From Aquipluma nitroreducens (lineage in GTDB: Bacteria; Bacteroidota; Bacteroidia; Bacteroidales; Prolixibacteraceae), in the NCBI RefSeq assembly GCF_009689585.1, contig NZ_AP018694.1, positions 3,611,001 to 3,675,000 on the forward strand: a stretch of 64,000 bases of DNA, in the 5' to 3' direction. The position numbers and the translations under genes were made by a program. The notes beneath the pieces were generated by a model. It was given only the letters and a program-made list of their open reading frames with translations. It ran no database searches and had not been told where the DNA came from. Position 1 is the stretch's first letter. Each line of letters begins with the position of its first letter. Positions 18,515-26,999 of this stretch are shown one piece after another.

Positions 18515-19846
18515 TTAGGCTTCCGGATTTTTAATTTCAACTTTTATCTGTTTAATTCTACGGTTGTCGACCGCTTCGATAGTGAAAACGCAATTTTTAC
18601 AGGAAATTGTATCGGTTTTAACCGGAAATTCACCTTTTAATTCTAAAATCAATCCGGCAAGAGTATCTGCTTCACCTTTAACGTCGTCAAATACAGTATC
18701 TTCCAATCCAATAACTTTGTAGAAATCGTTGAGCATTGTTTTGCCATCGAAAAGATATTTGTTTTCACTGATTTTGGTGTAGAATTTTTCTTCTTCATCA
18801 AATTCATCGGTTATTTCGCCAACAATTTCTTCCAAAACATCTTCAAGTGTAACAATTCCAGAAGTTCCTCCATACTCGTCAACAACAATGGCCATGTGAA
18901 CTTTATTTTTCTGAAACTCTTCAAGCAGGTCATCAATTTTCTTTGTTTCAGGAACATAAAATGGTGGCCTGATGATGCTTTGCCAGCGGAACGACGCGCC
19001 TTTAAGCACATGGGGCAACAAATCTTTGATGTACAGGATTCCTTTGATATTGTCAAAACTGTCAGAAAAAACGGGTATTCTCGAAAAACCAGTTTCGGTA
19101 ATCAGTGTCATTATCTGACTATAGCTGGAATCGATATCGGCAGAAACAACATCGACCCTTGAACGCATAATTTCAGCCACACTTTTATTCCCAAATTTCA
19201 CGATGCCTTTTAATATCTCAGAATCATCCTTCAGTTCTGTTTGCGACGTGAGTTCAAGCGCCTGAGATAATTCATCAACAGAAATGTGGTTGTTGTAGGC
19301 GTGAATGCGATTGTTTAAAAATGACGTCGAATAGATTAGTATTGAATTTACCGGTCTAAGAACTTTAATGGTGTAATGCAAAGGCATTGCAATGAAGCGG
19401 GCAAATTTCATTGCATGATGGGTGGAATAAACTTTAGGTATAATTTCTCCGAAGAGTAAAATTACAAATGAAATAATGACCACCTGAACGATAAATCCCA
19501 GTATTGGTTCGTTGGTAAAATCCACAATGGAATCGACCGTAAAACTGGAGAGGATGACGATGCCCACATTAACAAAATTGTTGGCTACCAGAATCGTGGC
19601 CAACAATTGCTCTGGTGACTCCAGATTCTTTTGTATGTATGAATTCTTTTTGGACGAGGTCTTGAATATTTTGTGCTTTTCGGCTGGACTTAATGAGAAG
19701 TAAGCAACTTCAGATCCGGAAATGAGAGCTGAAAGCACAAGCAAAATTGCTATAACAAACAAGCTGATCGCAATGCCTGTAGTAAATGGGTGAAATTGAA
19801 TATTCCAGTATATTGCGGTCAGCATGGGTAACGGGTCTGTTTCCAA
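18515..19846 (-). CDS. gldE: GldE, CNNM/CBS-domain membrane protein
   Basis: A 443-aa HlyC/CorC-type protein. An N-terminal DUF21 (CNNM) membrane domain occupies roughly residues 20-190, with SALISGSEVAYFSLS near 37. A pair of CBS domains follows (TGFSRIPVFSDSFDNIKGIL; VDEYGGTSGIVTLEDVLEE). A C-terminal CorC/HlyC transporter-associated domain ends the protein. GldE works with GldD in Bacteroidota gliding and secretion. The order ssb-gldE-gldD is the conserved Bacteroidota arrangement. Confidence 0.93.
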   Translation of the reverse strand: METDPLPMLTAIYWNIQFHPFTTGIAISLFVIAILLVLSALISGSEVAYFSLSPAEKHKIFKTSSKKNSYIQKNLESPEQLLATILVANNFVNVGIVILSSFTVDSIVDFTNEPILGFIVQVVIISFVILLFGEIIPKVYSTHHAMKFARFIAMPLHYTIKVLRPVNSILIYSTSFLNNRIHAYNNHISVDELSQALELTSQTELKDDSEILKGIVKFGNKSVAEIMRSRVDVVSADIDSSYSQIMTLITETGFSRIPVFSDSFDNIKGILYIKDLLPHVLKGASFRWQSIIRPPFYVPETKKIDDLLEEFQKNKVHMAIVVDEYGGTSGIVTLEDVLEEIVGEITDEFDEEEKFYTKISENKYLFDGKTMLNDFYKVIGLEDTVFDDVKGEADTLAGLILELKGEFPVKTDTISCKNCVFTIEAVDNRRIKQIKVEIKNPEA

Positions 19847-19865
19847 TTAACTATTATTTAGGTTA

Positions 19866-20294
19866 CTAAAATGGAAGATCGTCTTCTTCCGGTTGACTAA
19901 AATCTGGTTCATTCACGCTCTGAACCGATTCGGTTTGCATTGGTTGTCCTACTGTTTCTGTTTGACCTTCGCGTCTGCCAAGCAACTGCATGGTGTCGGC
20001 ATTAATTTCAGTAGCATAATGCTTCACACCATCTTTGTCATAGTCGCGAGTTCGAAGTCGACCTTCGATGTATAGTTGACTTCCTTTTTTCACATATTTT
20101 TCAACAACTTCGGCAAGGCCTCTCCATGCGACAACGTTGTGCCATTCAGTATTACTTACTTTCTCCCCGGTCTTTGAAGTGTAGTTTTCTGTAGTAGCAA
20201 GTGAAAACCTTGCAACTGCAACTCCCTTGTCCAAGTGTCTGATTTCCGGGTCGCGGCCCACATTACCAACCAAAATTACTTTGTTAACTGACAT
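19866..20294 (-). CDS. ssb: Single-stranded DNA-binding protein
   Basis: A 142-aa protein with an N-terminal OB fold (VNKVILVGNVGRDPEIR, then WHNVVAWRGLAEV and YIEGRLRTRDYDKDG), a disordered Gln-rich linker, and the acidic tip EEDDLPF that binds replication and repair partners. It lies between mutY and gldE on the same strand. Confidence 0.97.
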   Translation of the reverse strand: MSVNKVILVGNVGRDPEIRHLDKGVAVARFSLATTENYTSKTGEKVSNTEWHNVVAWRGLAEVVEKYVKKGSQLYIEGRLRTRDYDKDGVKHYATEINADTMQLLGRREGQTETVGQPMQTESVQSVNEPDFSQPEEDDLPF

Positions 20295-20421
20295 GTTTGT
20301 ATAGTTTTAAGAGTTAGACAGAATTAAAATTACGACAAAATCTATTATTTTTTTGATTTCAGGTCTCAAATTTCCTGAATTGTCCAAAAATCATTATGAA
20401 TAACTGATATTTAGATATGAA

Positions 20422-21483
20422 CTATACATTTTTCATGTACTCATTCAAATAAGTTTCCAATAGTTTCGGTACAGCAAAGTTAAAAATATCTTCCTTATTC
20501 ACTCTGATAAAATCTTCGGTTCCATTAATTTTATCGGTAAGTTGTATTCTAACAAAACGATAATGGATTCGCTGGTGGCTCAGGATATGAATTTTCCAAT
20601 CGCTCACATTTTCAATGATCGCTTGGTCGGTTGTTGAAATAATTCTGTCGAACTCTGTCAGGGTTGTTAGTTTTTCAATGCTAATTTCATCCTCCGTTTC
20701 GATAAATGGAAATTCGAAGAGATTTTTCCATATATCTTTCCCTTCTCGTTTTCTTATCCATGTATGGTTTCTATGCGATAATACCAGATAATTAAAATGC
20801 CGGTCGCGTTGTTTGGTCTTGTTTTGCTTAACGGGTAATTCAGTAATTTTTTGATTCAAAAAAGCAAAGCATCTTTCTTTTAATGGACATTGATTGCAGT
20901 TTGGACCTTTGGGTGTGCATTGCAATGCCCCAAATTCCATTATTGCCTGATTATGCATTCCCGGATCGACTCCTTTGATTAATTCTATGGCTAAATTGTT
21001 GAATGTTTTCTTCCCGCTACTTGTGTCAATTGGGTCTGCAATGCCAAAGAATCTGGATAATACACGATACACATTACCATCAACCGTTGGATATTCAAGA
21101 TTAAACGAAATGGAGGCAATGGCCGCAGCGGTATATTCTCCAATGCCTTTCAGCGAGCGTATTGTGTTGTAATTATCCGGGAAAATGCCATTGTAATTTT
21201 GCTGAATGAATTTTGCTGTAAAATGAAGGTTTCTTGCTCTGGAATAGTAACCCAAACCTTGCCAAAGTTTCAGTATCTGATCCTCAGGAGCGTCGGCCAG
21301 ATCCGAAATGGTGGGAAATTCAGCTGCAAATCTCGAATAATAGGCCATTCCCTGATCAATTCGGGTCTGTTGAAGGATGATTTCGGATAGCCAGATTAAG
21401 TATGGATTACGTGTATTTCTCCATGGTAAATCGCGCTTGTATAAAGAATACCAGGAATGTACTGGTGAGTTGAAAAAGTCCAT
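20422..21483 (-). CDS. mutY: A/G-specific adenine DNA glycosylase
   Basis: A 353-aa repair enzyme that removes adenine opposite 8-oxoguanine. It has the helix-hairpin-helix and catalytic region (LPWRNTRNPYLIWLSEIILQ, then LKGIGEYTAAAIASI), an iron-sulfur loop with the C-x6-C-x2-C-x5-C pattern in CTPKGPNCNQCPLKERC, and a NUDIX-like C-terminal domain. It diverges from the HU gene across 139 bases. Confidence 0.96.
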   Translation of the reverse strand: MDFFNSPVHSWYSLYKRDLPWRNTRNPYLIWLSEIILQQTRIDQGMAYYSRFAAEFPTISDLADAPEDQILKLWQGLGYYSRARNLHFTAKFIQQNYNGIFPDNYNTIRSLKGIGEYTAAAIASISFNLEYPTVDGNVYRVLSRFFGIADPIDTSSGKKTFNNLAIELIKGVDPGMHNQAIMEFGALQCTPKGPNCNQCPLKERCFAFLNQKITELPVKQNKTKQRDRHFNYLVLSHRNHTWIRKREGKDIWKNLFEFPFIETEDEISIEKLTTLTEFDRIISTTDQAIIENVSDWKIHILSHQRIHYRFVRIQLTDKINGTEDFIRVNKEDIFNFAVPKLLETYLNEYMKNV

Positions 21484-21562
21484 ATTTTACCTAACTGCTT
21501 TAAAATCTTTGCAAATTGCAAAAATAATCGAATTAGAATGTTTCTACTTTTTAAATAATTTA

Positions 21563-21570
21563 TATTTTTG
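21563..21570 (+). promoter_or_regulatory. -7 element of the HU promoter
   Basis: TATTTTTG matches the Bacteroidota TAnnTTTG consensus exactly and lies 53 bases before the HU start. The -33 element is not clear. Confidence 0.55.
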
Positions 21571-21622
21571 CACACCAATTGTTTCAGAAATATATATTGT
21601 TGAAAATTAAATATTTTAAGAG

Positions 21623-21907
21623 ATGACAAAAGCAGATATTGTTAACGAAGTTAGTAAGAACACTGGTATTGAGAAAGTGACAGTGCAAAAAGCAGTTGAG
21701 GCTTTCATGGAAACTGTGAAAGATTCCCTAACCGAAGGAAGAAATGTGTATCTTCGCGGTTTCGGAAGTTTTATTGTAAAAAGAAGAGCTGAGAAGACTG
21801 CTCGTAATATTTCCAGAAATACTACAATCATTATTCCTGAGCATTTTATTCCTTCTTTCAAACCAGCTAAAACCTTTGTAGCACAAGTTAAAGACCAAGT
21901 AAAATAA
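21623..21907 (+). CDS. HU-family nucleoid DNA-binding protein
   Basis: A 94-aa HU/IHF-fold protein that bends and packages DNA. The helical dimerisation half is TKADIVNEVSKNTGIEKVTV; the beta-arm half includes LRGFGSFIVKRRAEKTARN and the proline-bearing arm tip. It is followed after six bases by a 30-aa basic peptide gene. It is the usual Bacteroidota HU copy upstream of rng. Confidence 0.95.
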   Translation: MTKADIVNEVSKNTGIEKVTVQKAVEAFMETVKDSLTEGRNVYLRGFGSFIVKRRAEKTARNISRNTTIIIPEHFIPSFKPAKTFVAQVKDQVK

Positions 21908-21913
21908 ATTATT

Positions 21914-22006
21914 ATGCCAAGCGGAAAAAAAAGAAAAAGACATAAGATGGCTACGCACAAGCGTAAGAAAAGACTAAGAAAAAATAGACATAAAAAGAAG
22001 AAATAG
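21914..22006 (+). CDS. 30-aa highly basic ribosomal-type peptide (AURKAIP1/COX24-like)
   Basis: Thirty residues, mostly Lys, Arg and His, starting MPSGKKRKRHKMATHKRKKR. This matches the short protein seen upstream of rng across Bacteroidota and placed in the AURKAIP1/COX24 family (mitochondrial mS38-like), so it is probably a small ribosomal subunit component; that role is known by family, not shown here. It begins six bases after the HU stop and ends before a strong terminator. Confidence 0.8.
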   Translation: MPSGKKRKRHKMATHKRKKRLRKNRHKKKK

Positions 22007-22048
22007 TCTTTGCTTTATTAAGCATTAGCTTTTAAAGACCTTTTTATT

Positions 22049-22095
22049 ATTAAACCTAAAGTGCTATTGTGCTTTAGGTTTAATCTGTTTTTAAG
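22049..22095 (+). terminator. Terminator between the ribosomal-type peptide gene and rng
   Basis: ATTAAACCTAAAG (22049-22061) pairs perfectly with CTTTAGGTTTAAT (22072-22084), and a T-rich tract follows. It ends the HU transcript or acts as a partial attenuator in front of rng, whose start is about 37 bases downstream. Confidence 0.75.
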
Positions 22096-22131
22096 TCTGT
22101 TAATTGTAACTTGTAAAAAATATGGAACGTT

Positions 22132-23619
22132 GTGAGTAGCGATTTAATTGTAAATGTCTCTCCTTCGGAAGTCGTAATCGCTTTATTGGAAGATAAAGGG
22201 TTAGTTGAACTTAACAGGGAAATGACAGGGGCTAAATTTGCAGTCGGGGATATTTATCTTGGACGTGTGAAAAAGATAATGCCCAGTCTGAACGCTGCAT
22301 TCATTGACGTAGGATACGAAAAAGATGCTTTTCTGCATTACCTTGATATGGGGCCACAGTTTTCAACGCTGAATAAGTTCCTGAAAATTGCCACATCAAA
22401 AAACAACAAAATCACCTCCATTTCTAAAATTCAGTCAGATCCTGACATTGATAAGGAGGGAAAAATCTCAGACATTCTTAAAGTCGGGCAAAATATTTTG
22501 GTGCAGGTGGCTAAAGAGCCAATCTCGACCAAAGGCCCTCGTTTAACCTCTGAATTGTCGATTGCGGGTCGTAACATGGTTTTGATGCCTTTCAGCGAAA
22601 AGGTAAGTATTTCGCAAAAAATTGAATCCAACGAAGAGAAGAATAGGCTAAAAAAGCTTATTCAGAGCATCAAACCGCGAAAGTACGGAGTTATCGTTCG
22701 AACTGCCGCCGAAGACAAACGTGTTGCAGAACTCGATCAGGAGTTAAAACGGCTTGTTGCTAAATTTGAAACCACATTTCAGAAATTAAGAAGAGTGAAC
22801 GCTCCTTCTCTGATTGTAGGCGAACTTGGCAGAACAACCGCATTATTACGGGATATTTATAATCCCAACTTCAATAGTATCATCGTAAACGATCCTATTG
22901 TATGTGAAGAAATTTCTGAATATCTGGGATCAATTGCCCCTGAGAAGAAAAAGACTGTGAAACTCTATAAGGGTAATCAGTCGATTTTTGAATATTATGG
23001 GGTTGATAAACAATTAAAAGCATCGTTTGGAAAAACAGTATCCTTCAAAAATGGAGCATACCTAATAATCGAACACACTGAAGCATTTCATGTCATTGAC
23101 GTGAACAGTGGAAATCGTTCGAAAGCTGGAATTGATCAGGAGACTAATGCTCTTGAAGTTAATCTGGCAGCTGCTGACGAGATCGCCCGTCAACTTAGGT
23201 TGAGAGATATGGGTGGTATTATTGTAGTCGATTTTATTGATATGCATCAAGCTGAAAATCGGCATAAAGTTTATGAGAGAATGAAAGAGGCAATGGATGT
23301 TGATCGCACGAAGCACAACATTTTGCCATTGAGTAAGTTCTGTCTTTTGCAAATAACCCGTCAACGAGTTCGTCCTGAAGAACATGTTGAAACGGCTGAA
23401 GTTTGTCCAACCTGCAAGGGCACTGGAAAAATTACGCCAACTATTTTGTTGGTTGATGAATTGGAAAGTAAGGTTAAATATATTTTTAAAGAGCTAAATA
23501 AGAATAAAGTTATAATCAAAACTCATCCTTATCTGGCAGCCTTTTTAAACAAAGGTTTTTGGTCTTTAAAAAATAAATGGGCTTTCAGATTTTTAAAAGC
23601 ATTAAAGTCGAGGACATGA
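22132..23619 (+). CDS. rng: Ribonuclease E/G family endoribonuclease
   Basis: A 495-aa RNase G-type enzyme for rRNA and mRNA processing. An N-terminal S1 RNA-binding domain (DIYLGRVKKIMPSLNAAFID) is followed by the catalytic domain with HVIDVNSG and VVDFIDMHQAENR acidic motifs, and the Zn-link CPTCKGTGK. The start is GTG at 22132; an upstream ATG at 22122 runs into a stop after five codons. The C-terminus stops soon after the Zn-link region, as in RNase G, with no degradosome scaffold. Confidence 0.95.
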   Translation: MSSDLIVNVSPSEVVIALLEDKGLVELNREMTGAKFAVGDIYLGRVKKIMPSLNAAFIDVGYEKDAFLHYLDMGPQFSTLNKFLKIATSKNNKITSISKIQSDPDIDKEGKISDILKVGQNILVQVAKEPISTKGPRLTSELSIAGRNMVLMPFSEKVSISQKIESNEEKNRLKKLIQSIKPRKYGVIVRTAAEDKRVAELDQELKRLVAKFETTFQKLRRVNAPSLIVGELGRTTALLRDIYNPNFNSIIVNDPIVCEEISEYLGSIAPEKKKTVKLYKGNQSIFEYYGVDKQLKASFGKTVSFKNGAYLIIEHTEAFHVIDVNSGNRSKAGIDQETNALEVNLAAADEIARQLRLRDMGGIIVVDFIDMHQAENRHKVYERMKEAMDVDRTKHNILPLSKFCLLQITRQRVRPEEHVETAEVCPTCKGTGKITPTILLVDELESKVKYIFKELNKNKVIIKTHPYLAAFLNKGFWSLKNKWAFRFLKALKSRT

Positions 23620-23681
23620 GTTCATACTCACTTGCAGAGTATCATTTCTTCGATGAAAATCAGGAAGAGATTGTGTTTTAG
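23616..23681 (+). CDS. Possible 21-aa micro-ORF overlapping the rng stop
   Basis: An ATG overlaps the rng TGA by four bases (ATGA) and opens 21 codons (MSSYSLAEYHFFDENQEEIV plus F) before a TAG and then the rng terminator. The spacing suits translational coupling and the peptide is acidic and aromatic, but I recognise no family and so short a frame can occur by chance. Confidence 0.25.
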   Translation: MSSYSLAEYHFFDENQEEIVF

Positions 23682-23696
23682 TCTCTGAATAAAAAA

Positions 23697-23726
23697 TCCC
23701 GGTAAGAACTGCCGGGACTTTTTATT
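23697..23726 (+). terminator. rng terminator
   Basis: TCCCGG (23697-23702) pairs with CCGGGA (23712-23717) around a 9-nt loop. A T-rich tract follows and an A-run precedes. Confidence 0.75.
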
Positions 23727-23741
23727 TTACACATCTGCATT

Positions 23742-23772
23742 TTTGACCATATTCATAGAATCGTTATATTTA
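23742..23772 (+). promoter_or_regulatory. Promoter of tRNA-Ser
   Basis: TTTG at 23742-23745, a 19-base spacer, then TATATTTA at 23765-23772. This fits the Bacteroidota TTTG-N19-TAnnTTTG pattern with one mismatch and lies 13 bases before the mature tRNA. Confidence 0.6.
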
Positions 23773-23785
23773 TCGCGTTAAAACA

Positions 23786-23872
23786 GGAGAGTTGCCGGAG
23801 TGGTCGATCGGGGCAGACTCGAAATCTGTTGTACCCTTCGGGGTACCGGGGGTTCGAATCCCTCACTCTCCG
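23786..23872 (+). tRNA. tRNA-Ser (anticodon CGA)
   Basis: An 87-nt type II tRNA. The acceptor GGAGAGT pairs with ACTCTCC, the anticodon loop is CTCGAAA giving CGA (reads UCG), there is a long variable arm GTACCCTTCGGGGTAC, and the T-loop is GGTTCGAATCC. The discriminator is G, as for serine. The 3' CCA is not encoded. Confidence 0.97.
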
Positions 23873-23879
23873 CAAAATA

Positions 23880-23921
23880 TTGACAAAAAAAGGGAGGCCT
23901 TTTCAGAACCTCCCTTGTCAA
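23880..23921. terminator. Terminator between tRNA-Ser and the convergent proline dehydrogenase gene
   Basis: AAGGGAGG (23890-23897) pairs with CCTCCCTT (23909-23916), with an outer TTGACA/TGTCAA arm around an A-bulge. It serves both converging units. Confidence 0.7.
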
Positions 23922-23933
23922 TAACCCCTAAAA

Positions 23934-24845
23934 TTAACCCCTAAAAAAAAGTGCTTTTACAATGTGCGATGCCATCTTCGGGTTTTCTTTTAACCGTCGG
24001 GTGGAATATCCAAACCAGTCTTTCCCGAATGGTACATAAACGCGCATTTTATGTCCTTGTTTTACAATACTACTTCTGAGTTCCGGGGTGACACCATAAA
24101 GCATCTGAAACTCGTATTTCGTTTTGTCAATATTTTTTTCTTTTATAATGTTCATCGCATTATCAATCTGGTGCTTGTCGTGAGTTGCAATGCCTACATA
24201 CATGTTGTTGTCAAGCATATATCGTAAATCATCCAGATAATGTTCCCGTATTTCTTCCGGAGCTTTGAATGCAATGTTTTTAGGCTCTACGTATATTCCT
24301 TTACAGAGTCTGAAGTTTAGCGGATTCCCATTCGTATGAATAGTGCTCATATTCATTAAATCATTTTTAGTACGGCGAAGGTAAGCCTGTATAACCAAGC
24401 CAACATTTGCCGGATACTTTTGCTGAAGTTTGCGATACATATCCAATTCGTCGTCCACGCATTGCGAATCTTCCATGTCGATGCGAATGAATGTTTTCTT
24501 TTCTACCGCTTTTAAAACAACTGCTTCAATATTTGAATAGCAAACATCCTTATCGATCAGCAATCCGAACGATGTAGGTTTTACTGAAAAGTGTCCAACA
24601 ATACCTTCGGAGGTAAATCGTTCAATAAGTTCGATGTATTTATTTCGGTTTTCTTCAGCCTCTTTAATCGTCGAAATAAACTCGCCCAGTAAATCAACCG
24701 TTACTTCAATTCCTTGTTTGTTTAACTCTCTCGATGCCTTAAGCCCGTCTTCAATTGTTTCTCCGGCAATATAGCGTTTTGAGAAAATCCAAATCAATTT
24801 TTTTGGCATGTATGGAAGCGCATTTGCCAGTAATTTATTTAGCAT
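23934..24845 (-). CDS. Proline dehydrogenase
   Basis: A 303-aa flavoenzyme with a TIM-barrel PRODH domain that oxidises proline to pyrroline-5-carboxylate and feeds electrons to quinone. Conserved blocks are FIRIDMEDSQ (about residue 135), VIQAYLRRT, FRLCKGIY, IATHDK and the substrate-binding end GYSTRRLKENP. The short monofunctional length is typical of Bacteroidota. The partner enzyme P5C dehydrogenase is encoded about 18 kb away at 42998-44635. Confidence 0.93.
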   Translation of the reverse strand: MLNKLLANALPYMPKKLIWIFSKRYIAGETIEDGLKASRELNKQGIEVTVDLLGEFISTIKEAEENRNKYIELIERFTSEGIVGHFSVKPTSFGLLIDKDVCYSNIEAVVLKAVEKKTFIRIDMEDSQCVDDELDMYRKLQQKYPANVGLVIQAYLRRTKNDLMNMSTIHTNGNPLNFRLCKGIYVEPKNIAFKAPEEIREHYLDDLRYMLDNNMYVGIATHDKHQIDNAMNIIKEKNIDKTKYEFQMLYGVTPELRSSIVKQGHKMRVYVPFGKDWFGYSTRRLKENPKMASHIVKALFFRG

Positions 24846-25009
24846 TTTGTGTGATTTTCAGTTTATATTTCAGCAAATAAAAATACATCAGACAGGTGGT
24901 TCGATTCAATGATGTTTATCACGGTGTATGTATGATTTTGCGCAGCTTTTATACTGTTTTTTCTTTCTAAACGGTTATCAGCCTTTGTTCCTAAAAATTA
25001 TCGAGTTAA

Positions 25010-25042
25010 TTGGTGGATACTGGCAATAAATTTTTATTTTTG
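25010..25042 (+). promoter_or_regulatory. Promoter of the OmpH/Skp-like gene
   Basis: TTGG at 25010-25013 and an exact TAnnTTTG match, TATTTTTG, at 25035-25042, 25 bases before the ATG. The -33 element is imperfect. Confidence 0.5.
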
Positions 25043-25067
25043 GCAAAATTTTATTGATAACGGGTAT

Positions 25068-25667
25068 ATGAAAAACACATCAATAGTTCTATTTGCAGTT
25101 TTGTTTTTGTCAGTTGCAGGACTTTATATTCTGCATTTTAGTGGAAGTAAATCACATGTCCCAGGAAAAAGTGGTGTGAACGGTGAGAGTGAAAGCTCTG
25201 AGTTGAGGATCGCATATATTAAGGTTGATTCTTTAGCTGTAAACTACGATTTTGCACAGGAAATGCATGATGGTTTCGTCAAACAACAAGAGGCTTTTAC
25301 AAAGGAATACGGAGAAAAACGTACCCGTTTTGAATCTCAGGCTGCTGCTTTTCAGGAAAAAGTTCAGAGGGGCGGCTTCCTTAGTCAGGATCGTGCCATG
25401 CAAGAGCGTGATCGTTTGATGGGTGAAGAACAGCAAATAACCAAGCTTGATCAGGAATTGTCGACCAAACTAGCTCAAATACAAACTGATAATAACAAGC
25501 AGTTACTCGATAGCATTATGGGTTATCTTAAAGTTTACAACAAGGATAAAAAATACAGTTATATTCTTAATGCAGGCGAAGTTTTAATTGGTGATGAAGC
25601 TAGTAATATCACGAAAGAGGTATTGGTTGGTTTAAATGCGAGATATTCGAAAGCTAAATTGAAATAA
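25068..25667 (+). CDS. OmpH/Skp-family periplasmic chaperone-like protein
   Basis: A 199-aa protein with an N-terminal signal or anchor (about residues 1-22). The OmpH pattern follows: a beta segment IAYIKVDSLAVNYD, a long coiled-coil hairpin (about residues 65-150, rich in Gln, Glu and Lys) and a returning KKYSYILNAGEVLIG segment. Skp-type proteins hold unfolded outer-membrane proteins in the periplasm. It is a single-gene unit between its own promoter and terminator. Confidence 0.85.
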   Translation: MKNTSIVLFAVLFLSVAGLYILHFSGSKSHVPGKSGVNGESESSELRIAYIKVDSLAVNYDFAQEMHDGFVKQQEAFTKEYGEKRTRFESQAAAFQEKVQRGGFLSQDRAMQERDRLMGEEQQITKLDQELSTKLAQIQTDNNKQLLDSIMGYLKVYNKDKKYSYILNAGEVLIGDEASNITKEVLVGLNARYSKAKLK

Positions 25668-25689
25668 ATCAATTCTGAGATATTGTCTG

Positions 25690-25717
25690 AAAAATCCGAA
25701 GTAATTCGGATTTTTTT
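25690..25717 (+). terminator. Terminator of the OmpH/Skp-like gene
   Basis: AAAAATCCGAA (25690-25700), loop GTAA, TTCGGATTTTT (25705-25715), continuing into a T-run. A perfect 11-bp stem. Confidence 0.85.
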
Positions 25718-25750
25718 GTTTGATGTAACTTCTAACTAAATCTTCATATC

Positions 25751-26935
25751 ATGTTTGCCGATCGGTATATCAATAAAAATATTGTTTATCCTGAATTCAT
25801 TGATGCGGTGGTCTCACCTGAGGTTTCAATGATTTTAATGATACCCTGTTTGAACGAACCTGAAATCTTTCGTACACTTGAATCGTTGTGGACTTGTGAT
25901 CCGATCGTTTCTTGTTGTGAAGTGATTGTAGTTGTCAATGAATCGGAAAATAGCACTCTGGAGGTTAAAAGTTTTAATCTGGAGACATACAAAAAGTTGT
26001 TCGACTGGAAACGAGAAAATGATCGGGAGAACCTGATTTTGCACCCCATTTACGCACAATCAGTAAATGCAAAACATGCTGGAGCTGGTATGGCCAGAAA
26101 GATTGGCATGGATGAGGTTATCCGCCGTTTTAATGCATTGAACCGCCCCGATGGTGTGATTATTTCTACTGATGCAGATTGTTTATTCTCTAAAAATTAT
26201 CTGCAACAAATTGAATTGGCTTTTTCGAGGAAATCGTGCTTTGCTGCAACTTTAAATTTTAAGCATCGTGTTGAAGAGATGGCTGATTCCAAACAGAAAT
26301 TGGGAATTCAACTTTACGAAGATTACCTACATTACTATAAAAGAGCCTTGGATTTTGCAGGCTTTCCGGATTCTATTTATACGATCGGATCAGCATTTGC
26401 CGTTCGGGCTGAGGCTTACGTAAAACAAGGCGGAATGAACCGAAGGCAGGCTGGCGAAGATTTTTATTTTCTCAATAAGCTAACCAAACTTGGACAAATT
26501 ACTGAAATTAATGACGCTTTTGTTTATCCTTCGGCCAGGGTTTCCGACAGGGTGCCTTTTGGTACAGGTGCAGCAATGACCAAATGGATGAACGAAGATG
26601 GGGACTTAACTTTAACTTATAATTTCGCGGCCTTCCGTGATTTGAAAGTTTTGTTCGATAAGGTCGATACACTGTTTCGGAATAGTGCAGATAAGGTATT
26701 CATGGCATCATTACCTACTTCAATTCAGGAATACCTACAAGTGCTTGAATTTCCTGCTAAGCTGGCTGAGATTAATCAGAATAGTTCTTCTTTATTATCC
26801 TTCAGAAAGCGATTTTTCCAGTTCTTTGATGGATTCATTATTCTTCGTTTTCTGAATCTGGCTCATCAAAAATACTATCCAAAACAAAATCTTTCGGATG
26901 CAATAACACAACTGACGGAATACTCCTTGGGTTGA
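25751..26935 (+). CDS. GT2-like glycosyltransferase
   Basis: A 394-aa cytosolic protein with a GT-A fold. The start of the nucleotide-binding domain is SMILMIPCLNEPEIFRTLES, the DxD metal motif lies in IISTDADCLFS (about residue 140), and an acceptor-side GEDFYFLNKL (E-D) motif follows near 240. There are no membrane spans. The sugar donor and acceptor are unknown. No neighbouring polysaccharide genes are present. Confidence 0.75.
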   Translation: MFADRYINKNIVYPEFIDAVVSPEVSMILMIPCLNEPEIFRTLESLWTCDPIVSCCEVIVVVNESENSTLEVKSFNLETYKKLFDWKRENDRENLILHPIYAQSVNAKHAGAGMARKIGMDEVIRRFNALNRPDGVIISTDADCLFSKNYLQQIELAFSRKSCFAATLNFKHRVEEMADSKQKLGIQLYEDYLHYYKRALDFAGFPDSIYTIGSAFAVRAEAYVKQGGMNRRQAGEDFYFLNKLTKLGQITEINDAFVYPSARVSDRVPFGTGAAMTKWMNEDGDLTLTYNFAAFRDLKVLFDKVDTLFRNSADKVFMASLPTSIQEYLQVLEFPAKLAEINQNSSSLLSFRKRFFQFFDGFIILRFLNLAHQKYYPKQNLSDAITQLTEYSLG

Positions 26936-26942
26936 AGAAATA

Positions 26943-26974
26943 AAAAAGCCGAAGAAAATATCTCCGGCTCTTTA
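26943..26974. terminator. Terminator between the GT2-like gene and araA
   Basis: GCCGAAGA (26948-26955) pairs with TCTCCGGC (26961-26968) with one mismatch; A-rich and T-rich tracts flank it on either side, fitting a shared terminator for converging genes. Confidence 0.6.
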
Positions 26975-26999
26975 TTGGGGTTGCTGTTTAAACTTAAAT

